A program made the position numbers and the translations under genes. This document shows, piece after piece, positions 1-6,005 of a stretch of 6,005 bases of DNA (position 1 is the first letter of the stretch; every line of letters starts with the position of its first letter). The notes beneath the pieces are model-generated. The model was not told the origin of the DNA, did no database searches, and saw only the letters and a program-made list of their open reading frames with translations. Source of the stretch: Saprospiraceae bacterium (GTDB lineage: Bacteria; Bacteroidota; Bacteroidia; Chitinophagales; Saprospiraceae); assembly GCA_947441325.1 (NCBI GenBank), contig CANETR010000147.1, positions 1 through 6,005 of the forward strand, read 5' to 3'.

Positions 1-725
1 GCGATGGTTGGTATATCATGTCTTATGCCTATGATGAATGTCAGGTAGGATTTTCTCAGGAGCAGATAGATGCCATGAAATCTTATGTCCTTACAGAAAA
101 ACCCAATTGGTTGTACAATCAGTCTCCAAATGTCGATTCTGTAGGTGTTTTGCAGCCTATCCAGCCATTGGCGGGTTCGATCGTATCGACTCAGAATCCC
201 ATGTTTTCCTGGAATGCAGTGGAAGGAGCCACCCACTATTTTCTGGAGGTTTACAAAGAGCCTTATGCCGTGAATCAAATACTCGAAAGGGTAGTTTTAA
301 CTGACACATTTTACCAGATGAACAGGACGCTTCAGCCGAGACCTGCGAGTTTTCCCTATGCATGGCGCATAATGCCTTACAACTACGGAAATACCTGTAG
401 AGCTTACAATCAGCCAATCAATTTTAATACTGCGCTCAGTAGTTCAGTTGTGGTAGAAGATGTTTTCTCTGAGTGGGATATTCGCCCAAATCCGGTTAAT
501 GTTGGAACTTCCTTGAAATTGTATGTTCCTGTTTTATCAGATCAAAATGTCGAATTAAATATTTACAATGCTGCTGGAATCAAAGTTTGGAACACTGAAA
601 TTATAAAGGAAAATGCTACAGATTTTGAAATTCTGATTCCTCAAAATTGGAGCAGCGGATTGTATTTTGCCGAGTTGAGGAATAATCGGGGAGTACGTTC
701 TGTTAAAAAATTTATGGTTAAATAA
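1..725 (+). CDS. Secreted zinc metalloprotease (probable M43 family), 3' end, with T9SS sorting domain
   Basis: This is the C-terminal end of a larger gene: the frame is already open at position 3 (D-G-W-Y-I before the Met at 18), so the ATG at 18 is probably internal. The first visible residues, YIMSYAYDEC (12-41) followed by GFSQEQIDAM (48-74), match the Met-turn and the Cys / F-[ST]-x2-Q-x3-M ending of M43 (pappalysin/cytophagalysin) metalloproteases. The HExxH zinc site would lie off the left edge. Next comes a beta-rich Ig/Fn3-like domain (about 165-440; FSWNAVEGATHYFLEV is typical). The last 80 or so residues (about 483-725) form a T9SS type A sorting domain: RPNP, then LNIYNAAGIKVW, then SSGLYFAEL, ending in KKFMVK. 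The protein is inferred to be exported through the T9SS and released or anchored at the cell surface. The sorting domain is the surest part. The M43 call rests on about 25 residues; another metzincin family is possible. Confidence 0.8.
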   Translation, partial: DGWYIMSYAYDECQVGFSQEQIDAMKSYVLTEKPNWLYNQSPNVDSVGVLQPIQPLAGSIVSTQNPMFSWNAVEGATHYFLEVYKEPYAVNQILERVVLTDTFYQMNRTLQPRPASFPYAWRIMPYNYGNTCRAYNQPINFNTALSSSVVVEDVFSEWDIRPNPVNVGTSLKLYVPVLSDQNVELNIYNAAGIKVWNTEIIKENATDFEILIPQNWSSGLYFAELRNNRGVRSVKKFMVK

Positions 726-794
726 CAGTTCAAACACCATTTTTGCTGACTTTAACATCTGTATACTCGTTAGTTCTTATTTATTATCTACTTT
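726..794 (+). promoter_or_regulatory. Intergenic gap, possible weak promoter for the receptor gene
   Basis: This 69-base AT-rich gap is the only spacer in the window long enough to hold a promoter. The Bacteroidota vegetative promoter has a TTTG-like -33 element and a TAnnTTTG -7 element. Here TTTG occurs at 742-745 and TATACTCG at 762-769, which matches four of the six fixed positions of the -7 element, with 16 bases between. Another four-of-six match is TAGTTCTT at 771-778. Neither is strong. No Shine-Dalgarno sequence precedes the ATG at 795, which is usual in this phylum. No hairpin followed by a T-run is seen, so read-through from the upstream gene is possible. Confidence 0.22.
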
Positions 795-3458
795 ATGTCC
801 AATAGTCTAAGATTTATTTTAGTTGTACTAATTACTGCTTTTAGTGGATTGCTGCAAGCGCAGGAAACTGCAAGGATTTTGGGTGTTGTTACTGATTCTG
901 TCAGTGCAGAGCCAGTTCCTTTTGTATCAGTGATAGTTGTTGTCGATAATCAGCAAGTAAGTGTTGCAAGAACAGAAGAGGACGGAAGTTACGATATAAG
1001 TGTACCTGCCGAAATTAAATTTGACCTTGTGTTTATGGCTACCGGCTTTCCCACAAGATCGGTTGAAGGACTAAGACTAAAGAATAAAGATGTCATAAGA
1101 TTGGACTTAAGAATCAGCAATCTCATCACTGCAGAGGTTATTGTTACCACTTTCGAAGAGAAAGAGGCCGATGCTTTGAGGGTGAGCAATGAGGATATTA
1201 AAAACTTACCAACAACCACTATGAATCTGGAGTCGATGCTTCAATTCATGGCTGTAGGTGTTACTGCGGGGCCCGGTGGTGAGCTTACTTCGCAATATTC
1301 CGTTAGAGGGGGTAATTACGATGAAAACCTGGTTTATGTAAATGGTTTTGAAATTTACAGACCCTTGCTCATCAGAAGCGGACAGCAGGAAGGATTAACC
1401 TTTCCAAACCCCGATATGCTCGATGGTTTATCATTTTCTTCCGGAGCATTCAAGGCACAGTATGGAGATAAAATGTCATCGGTCCTAGATGTGCGCTATC
1501 GACGTCCAACCAAAACTTTTGAAGGAAGAGTCACTGGAAGCCTTTTGGGGGCCTCGGCTTACTTGGGTGGGGCAAAATACCTTAAAAATAGTAGCTCGCG
1601 CCGTTTTACCTATACCTTGGGTGCACGTTATAAAACTACAAGATATATTCTCAATACCTTGGATATTCAAGGCGAGTATGTGCCAAATTTTCTGGACCTG
1701 CAAGGCGATTTTATTTATGACCTCAGCAGTCGCTGGCAATTGGAATTGATAGGCGGCTATAATAGCGCCGAATTTACCCTGGTACCTCTTTCCAGCGCAA
1801 CAACTACAGGACTTTTTAATCAGGCAATCCGCCTCAGTTCCTTGTTTGAAGGCAAAGAAATTTCTGATTTTCATACCAATTTTGCCGGCACATCCCTTAC
1901 CTATTCTCAACCTGTACAATCCAAGGAACTCGAAGAAAAGAAAATCAGTCTTCAAACATCAGTTCGGCATCGTTTTATGTTTTCTGCTTATCAGAGTCGT
2001 GAAAATGAGCGTATTGACATTCAAAACTTTTACCGATTGGAAGAAGTTGAAACTGGACTGGGAGAAGAAAATTTTGGGGAGGTTGTAGGAACCTTGGCCT
2101 ATGGTGAGACACATTTATATGCCAGAAATTTTTTGAGAGCATCGGTACTTCAGGCTCAATATGTTGGAGCGCTAAGTCATGAAAGAAGTAATAATATAAA
2201 GCGTTTCGAAAATAATCATCTACTGCAGTGGGGTTTTACCTACAAAAACGAATACATTTTCGATCGACTGAAGGAATGGACCCGTTTCGATTCGCTGGGA
2301 TTTACACTTCCATACGATACCGTTTCCTTGCCAATCTTCGATTATATCAAAACCGATACGGTACTCAATTCGCACCGACTTTCGGGCTTTGTTCAAAATA
2401 CCTGGGAGTTTAAAAATGCCAATCATTTTCTTAGAATGACCGCAGGAGTAAGAGCGCAATATTGGACAATTAACAAGGAATTGTTGGTTTCGCCAAGGGT
2501 TCAGATTTATTATACCCCAATGCGATTTCACAACCTTTTGTCTGATACCAGTAAAAGAACCAAGGATCTGACTTTTAAACTGGCAGCAGGGTTTTATCAT
2601 CAACCTCCATTTTATAGAGAGTTACGCGATTTGAGGGGCAACATACGTACCGATGTTCTGGCGCAGAAATCTATACATGTCCTTGGTGGTGTGGTTTGGG
2701 ATTTTGTAATGTTCAAAAGAAAATTCAAATTTATTACCGAGGGATATTACAAGCATCAATGGGATTTAATTCCATACGATGTTGAAAATGTCAGGGTCAG
2801 ATACTATGGCGATAATATTGCCCGCGGTTATGTAGGTGGAGTAGATTTTAGGCTCAATGGTGAATTGGTTCCAGGTATGGAATCCTGGATAAATCTATCT
2901 TTCCTGCGTGCCCGCGAACAGTTCGATTCGGTACAACATAAAATCTATCGTCTGGTGGGAACTGAAGTGGATACCGTTTTAACTACGGATGTGCCAAAAC
3001 CTACCGATCAGCTTTTTATCTTCTCAATGTATTTTCAGGATTATTTTCCAGGTGCAGAGTGGTTTCAGGTGAACCTGGCATTGACAGTAGGAGCAGGGAT
3101 GCCTTTCGGAATTCCAAGAGACAATGTTGTAGCACGCAATCTTTATCGTTATCCTGCTTATCATCGTATCGATATCGGCTTTAGCTTTGGCCTTTGGAAC
3201 CGCGACAAGTACGTGAAAAAACATTTTGCCGAGGAAGGAAAGGTTTCGATGCCAAATGCCTATGACGAATACAGAAAAAGAAAACATATTTTAAAACATC
3301 TGAACAATATTTGGCTTAGCGCCGAAGTTTTTAATCTGATGGCTGTCGCTAACGTAGCATCGAATACCTGGATTAAAGACTTTACAAATACCAGCTATGC
3401 TATTCCAAATTATCTGACTTCCAGACGTATCAATGTCAGGCTCAGAGTTGAATTTTAA
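795..3458 (+). CDS. TonB-dependent outer-membrane receptor with N-terminal carboxypeptidase-regulatory-like domain
   Basis: This is a complete gene of 887 residues. A signal peptide covers residues 1-22 (hydrophobic FILVVLITAFSGLL, likely cut at QA|QE), which supports the ATG at 795. Residues about 27-107 form a CarboxypepD_reg-like beta-sandwich (ILGVVTDSVSAEPVPFVSV, then EDGSYDISV). The plug domain covers about 131-238 and carries SVRGGNYDENLVYVNGFEIY (169-188) and AFKAQYGDKMSSVLDVRY (218-235), both typical of Bacteroidota receptors. The remaining 650 or so residues have the alternating aromatic pattern of a 22-strand barrel and end in NVRLRVEF, a terminal Phe that suits recognition by the BAM machinery. 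The protein would import a ligand across the outer membrane using TonB energy. I see no clear TonB box and no SusD gene beside it, so the ligand is unknown and a SusC-type glycan role is not supported. The OmpA-C gene follows after 18 bases, probably in one operon. Confidence 0.93.
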   Translation: MSNSLRFILVVLITAFSGLLQAQETARILGVVTDSVSAEPVPFVSVIVVVDNQQVSVARTEEDGSYDISVPAEIKFDLVFMATGFPTRSVEGLRLKNKDVIRLDLRISNLITAEVIVTTFEEKEADALRVSNEDIKNLPTTTMNLESMLQFMAVGVTAGPGGELTSQYSVRGGNYDENLVYVNGFEIYRPLLIRSGQQEGLTFPNPDMLDGLSFSSGAFKAQYGDKMSSVLDVRYRRPTKTFEGRVTGSLLGASAYLGGAKYLKNSSSRRFTYTLGARYKTTRYILNTLDIQGEYVPNFLDLQGDFIYDLSSRWQLELIGGYNSAEFTLVPLSSATTTGLFNQAIRLSSLFEGKEISDFHTNFAGTSLTYSQPVQSKELEEKKISLQTSVRHRFMFSAYQSRENERIDIQNFYRLEEVETGLGEENFGEVVGTLAYGETHLYARNFLRASVLQAQYVGALSHERSNNIKRFENNHLLQWGFTYKNEYIFDRLKEWTRFDSLGFTLPYDTVSLPIFDYIKTDTVLNSHRLSGFVQNTWEFKNANHFLRMTAGVRAQYWTINKELLVSPRVQIYYTPMRFHNLLSDTSKRTKDLTFKLAAGFYHQPPFYRELRDLRGNIRTDVLAQKSIHVLGGVVWDFVMFKRKFKFITEGYYKHQWDLIPYDVENVRVRYYGDNIARGYVGGVDFRLNGELVPGMESWINLSFLRAREQFDSVQHKIYRLVGTEVDTVLTTDVPKPTDQLFIFSMYFQDYFPGAEWFQVNLALTVGAGMPFGIPRDNVVARNLYRYPAYHRIDIGFSFGLWNRDKYVKKHFAEEGKVSMPNAYDEYRKRKHILKHLNNIWLSAEVFNLMAVANVASNTWIKDFTNTSYAIPNYLTSRRINVRLRVEF

Positions 3459-3476
3459 GTTTTTTATGATCAAACT

Positions 3477-6005
3477 ATGCTAAGAAATATTTTATTCCTT
3501 GTTTTATTTTTAATGTCAACAGGATTTCTGTCGGCGCAGAAAGAACTTTTCGATAAGGCGGATGCTTTTTTTGGGGCTAATCTGTACAAAGATGCAATTT
3601 TAGCTTATGAAAAAGCCCTGTCTGAATCGGCCGATCAGCCCTTAGCTATTGCCCGATTGGCAGAATCTTATTACCTGACAAATAATCTTCTGAAAGCCGA
3701 ACAATGGTATCAGAAGCTACTTGATTTTCCCAATGCGCAACGCTTCTTTTTTAATTATGCGCAGACTTTAAAATCTAATGCTAAATACGAAGCTGCCAGA
3801 AAATATTTTTTGGAGTCGGCAAAACAAAATGCGCAAAGAGGGATTTACTATGCCTCATCAATTGATTTTATTGAAAAACAACAGTTATCGACTCCCTTGT
3901 TTGAAGTAAAATCGCTTCCCGAGCTGAACAGTAAAAATGCTGATTATGCACCTGTAATTGTCGATAATGCTTTACTTTTTGCCTCAAGCAGGCCGGTAGC
4001 TATTGAGAAATTTGGCCAGATGACCTGGACCAATGATGCCTTCAATCAATATTACATTTCGAAGGATTTAAAGACTTCCAGCCCATTAAGAAATTTTATT
4101 GGCAGAGATATTAACGATGCTCCTATGAGTTTTTCTGCCAAAGAAGAATGGGTAGCCATTACTTCCAACAACTTTATGGATGGAATCCGCCATATTGAAG
4201 GAAGCGGAATGCTGATGGATATTTACCTGTATAAAACAAAATCGCAGAGTGAATGGGATACAGAAACAGAACTGTTTTTTCCATATAATGCCAATGTAAA
4301 TTCCGATAAACCCTATTCCAGCGGTCATCCTTATCTGAGTGCCGATGCTACTACGCTATTCTTTTGTTCCAACAAAGCAGGTGGTTTTGGTGGTTATGAC
4401 ATTTATGTTTCCATAAAAACAAAAAGCGGATGGTCGGAGCCTAAAAATTTGGGGCCTCAAATAAATACACCGGGCAATGAAATGTGTCCATTTTTCGATG
4501 GTTTTGGGAATTTATATTTTTCTTCCGACTGGCATCATGGTTTTGGTGGTATGGATGTATTTGTTAGTCGCCAATTCAGCGACAGCTGGTCAGAAGCGCT
4601 GAATTTGGGCAAAGCTGTTAATTCGCCTTACGATGATATGTATTTTGTTTTTTCTGCCCCCCAGAACCTTGGCTATTTCAGTTCAAACAGAACGGGCGGT
4701 CAGGGCAATGAAGACATCTATGAGGTGAAAATGTTGAGACCAATACAGACCGTTTCCAGAAAACTTTTAAAAGCAGGCGATAAGGTAGTGGTGAACGATG
4801 CCTTTAGTCTTTCAGCCAGCTTTGTAAGTAATTCACATGAGTTTGCAGGCTTCTTGGAATCTTTGAAATCAGACCCCAATGCAGTTGTTCAGGTTTATGT
4901 ACATACCGATTCTAAAGGTAGCAGTCCTGGGAATTTGAATCTTTCGAGCAAGCAGGCAAAATCGGCTTATGATTATCTTATTCAATCGGGTATCCCCGCC
5001 AATAGAATACGCTACGAGGGCAAGGGAGAACAGTTTACACTCAATAGCTGTCTGGATGGAGTTTCCTGCGCAGAAGAAGAGCATAAACTGAATCGAAGAG
5101 CCGAATTCTATATTATTGGTAAATTGGACGAGAGAGGGCAGTTTATCCGTGAGTTTGAACCAACTTTAGTAGCTGCACCCGCCCCTGTGATTGTCAAAAC
5201 AATTGATAATCCAAATGCCACCGATCCTAATAAAGCCACTAAAGTATTGCCAGATGTAAAATCGCCTCCACCGGTGGTAGTTGTACAAGAGCCAGTACCT
5301 GTGGTTAAAAAGCCAGTTAAAAAGTCGCATTATGCAGTTGGCGATGTCATTGAAGTGGCCAGTATTTTTTATATCACCAATGCAGCTAGTGTTGATGAAA
5401 AATCACCAGGACTGAGTCAGTTGATTGATGTTTTAAATACACATAAACATGTTATCCTCGAAATTGGTGCGCATACCGATGCCGTGGGCACTTCGGAATA
5501 TAACCTCGATCTCTCCCAGAGAAGGGCAGAGGCCCTCAAAGCCTATTTGGTTAAAAAAGGTATCACTCAGGACCGTTTAAAAGCCAAAGGTTATGGCGAA
5601 ACTCAAATTAAAAACCGTTGCAAAGAAGCTGTAAAATGTAGCAATGAAGAGCATGCCGAGAATAGAAGGACCGAATTCAAGGTGATTGGCCATACCGGTT
5701 TCAAAGTGGGAGATATTATCAAAGTTGATGAAATCGGTTACCAAATGAATAAGGATGTGCTCGATATGAAAAAATCGAAGGGACTACAGGAAATTATCCA
5801 TATTCTCAAAAACGGTTCTATCAGTGTAGAAATCAGGTCACACACTGATGCTAAAGGTACTTCTGATTATAATTTACAACTTTCAGAGCGCAGGGCAAAA
5901 GCTGTTTATGATTACCTCATTCAAAATGGCATCAGCAAAAGCAGGCTCAAATTCAAGGGTTATGGCGAAACGATGATCATCAACCGTTGTAAAGATGGAG
6001 TGAAC
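3477..6005 (+). CDS. PorE-like TPR / beta-propeller protein with three OmpA-C peptidoglycan-binding domains (3' end cut off)
   Basis: The frame is open for 843 codons to the window edge with no stop. A signal peptide covers residues 1-20 (cut at SA|QK) and has no lipobox Cys, so the protein is probably periplasmic. Three TPR-like helical pairs lie at about 24-53, 57-84 and 89-118. A PD40/WD40-like propeller spans about 150-420, with blade motifs GGFGGYDIY (302-310), GFGGMDVF (355-362) and SSNRTGGQGNEDIY (402-415). OmpA-C domain 1 covers about 432-548, followed by a Pro/Val/Lys linker (about 549-619). Domain 2 covers about 620-738, and domain 3 runs from about 742 past the edge. HTD motifs start at 476, 666 and 789. 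TPR, propeller and OmpA-C in this order resemble PorE, a T9SS-associated peptidoglycan-binding protein, but PorE has a CRD domain before a single OmpA-C domain and there is no room for one here. Domains 2 and 3 keep the ligand-binding Asp and Arg; domain 1 has Gln (493) for Arg. The start at 3477 is the only ATG that gives a signal peptide. No Shine-Dalgarno sequence is seen. Likely role: a scaffold tying an envelope complex to the cell wall. A T9SS role is inference. Confidence 0.9.
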   Translation, partial: MLRNILFLVLFLMSTGFLSAQKELFDKADAFFGANLYKDAILAYEKALSESADQPLAIARLAESYYLTNNLLKAEQWYQKLLDFPNAQRFFFNYAQTLKSNAKYEAARKYFLESAKQNAQRGIYYASSIDFIEKQQLSTPLFEVKSLPELNSKNADYAPVIVDNALLFASSRPVAIEKFGQMTWTNDAFNQYYISKDLKTSSPLRNFIGRDINDAPMSFSAKEEWVAITSNNFMDGIRHIEGSGMLMDIYLYKTKSQSEWDTETELFFPYNANVNSDKPYSSGHPYLSADATTLFFCSNKAGGFGGYDIYVSIKTKSGWSEPKNLGPQINTPGNEMCPFFDGFGNLYFSSDWHHGFGGMDVFVSRQFSDSWSEALNLGKAVNSPYDDMYFVFSAPQNLGYFSSNRTGGQGNEDIYEVKMLRPIQTVSRKLLKAGDKVVVNDAFSLSASFVSNSHEFAGFLESLKSDPNAVVQVYVHTDSKGSSPGNLNLSSKQAKSAYDYLIQSGIPANRIRYEGKGEQFTLNSCLDGVSCAEEEHKLNRRAEFYIIGKLDERGQFIREFEPTLVAAPAPVIVKTIDNPNATDPNKATKVLPDVKSPPPVVVVQEPVPVVKKPVKKSHYAVGDVIEVASIFYITNAASVDEKSPGLSQLIDVLNTHKHVILEIGAHTDAVGTSEYNLDLSQRRAEALKAYLVKKGITQDRLKAKGYGETQIKNRCKEAVKCSNEEHAENRRTEFKVIGHTGFKVGDIIKVDEIGYQMNKDVLDMKKSKGLQEIIHILKNGSISVEIRSHTDAKGTSDYNLQLSERRAKAVYDYLIQNGISKSRLKFKGYGETMIINRCKDGVN
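4770..6005 (+). repeat. Three in-gene direct repeats coding for OmpA-C domains
   Basis: Three homologous units lie inside the last gene, at about 4770-5120, 5334-5690 and 5694 to beyond the edge. Each runs from a G-D-x-[IV]-x-V strand (GDKVVV, GDVIEV, GDIIKV) through HTD, N-L-x-L-S, G-[YK]-G-E, and a Cys-containing loop. Units 2 and 3 are exactly 369 bases (123 codons) apart from the GD motif through HTD to the first loop Cys, with no indel. They share the 14-base word ggttatggcgaaac at 5589-5602 and 5958-5971. Unit 1 is 188-190 codons before unit 2 because of the linker. The repeats are clear at protein level and diverged at DNA level, so they arose by old duplication. Confidence 0.85.
5121..5333 (+). 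other. Pro/Val/Lys-rich linker between OmpA-C domains 1 and 2
   Basis: About 70 residues (549-619) lie between the first and second OmpA-C domains and do not resemble a folded domain. The stretch has an acidic start (KLDERGQFIREFEPT), then AAPAPVIV, an Asn/Asp/Lys part (DNPNATDPNKATK), then SPPPVVVVQEPVPVVKKPVKK. Pro-Val and Lys-rich spacers of this kind are common in periplasmic wall-binding proteins, where they act as extended reach segments. It separates the altered first domain from the two canonical ones. Confidence 0.65.

Noticed and set aside
18..20. ATG at 18 as the true start of the first gene
   Set aside because: The frame is open upstream to the window edge, this Met fits the Met-turn of a metalloprotease, and no signal peptide follows it although the protein carries a T9SS sorting domain that requires one.
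726..794. Rho-independent terminator after the protease gene
   Set aside because: No GC-rich inverted repeat followed by a T-run could be found in this gap.
1485..1955. 156-codon open frame on the - strand inside the receptor gene
   Set aside because: It lies wholly within a strongly supported receptor coding region, has low-complexity Lys/Cys-rich content, no recognisable domain and no start signal, so it is a shadow frame.
2220..2603. 127-codon open frame on the - strand inside the receptor barrel
   Set aside because: It is antisense to conserved barrel sequence and shows no domain or promoter, so it is treated as a shadow.
3466..3483. Five-codon minicistron (MIKLC, stop) overlapping the start of the OmpA-C gene at 3477
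   Set aside because: It has no ribosome binding site, and an ATG and a stop in this short AT-rich stretch are expected by chance. It could couple translation, but nothing beyond its position supports that.
5589..5971. The shared 14-base word (5589-5602 and 5958-5971) as a mobile-element or recombination repeat
   Set aside because: It encodes the conserved GYGET motif in the same frame of two homologous domains, so protein-level duplication explains it.

Overview
The window is almost wholly coding, all on the + strand, and looks like a chromosomal segment from a member of the Bacteroidota. Three things point there: a type IX secretion (T9SS) type A C-terminal sorting domain, a TonB-dependent receptor that begins with a carboxypeptidase-regulatory-like domain, and a TPR / beta-propeller / OmpA-C protein resembling PorE. 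The genes are AT-rich and have no Shine-Dalgarno sequence at the starts, which also fits. The genus cannot be told from the sequence.

Layout: (1) 1-725 is the 3' end of a secreted protein. It holds the Met-turn end of a probable M43-type zinc metalloprotease, an Ig/Fn3-like domain and a T9SS sorting domain. (2) 726-794 is a 69-base gap with only weak promoter-like words. (3) 795-3458 is a complete 887-residue outer-membrane TonB-dependent receptor with no SusD partner in view. (4) After only 18 bases, in the same frame, a large open frame runs from 3477 off the right edge (at least 843 residues). It encodes a signal peptide, about three TPR repeats, a PD40/WD40-like propeller, a first OmpA-C domain, a Pro/Val/Lys linker, and two more OmpA-C domains in tandem. 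No RNA gene, mobile element, CRISPR array or convincing terminator is visible, and nothing on the - strand looks real.

How they may work together: genes 2 and 3 are probably co-transcribed. The protease would be exported through the T9SS, the receptor would take up a ligand at the outer membrane, and the OmpA-C protein would sit in the periplasm bound to peptidoglycan. That these form one functional module is inference from proximity. The most interesting item is the third gene. It has three OmpA-C domains where PorE-like proteins have one, no room for the CRD domain of PorE, and a first OmpA-C domain in which the arginine that normally contacts peptidoglycan is glutamine.
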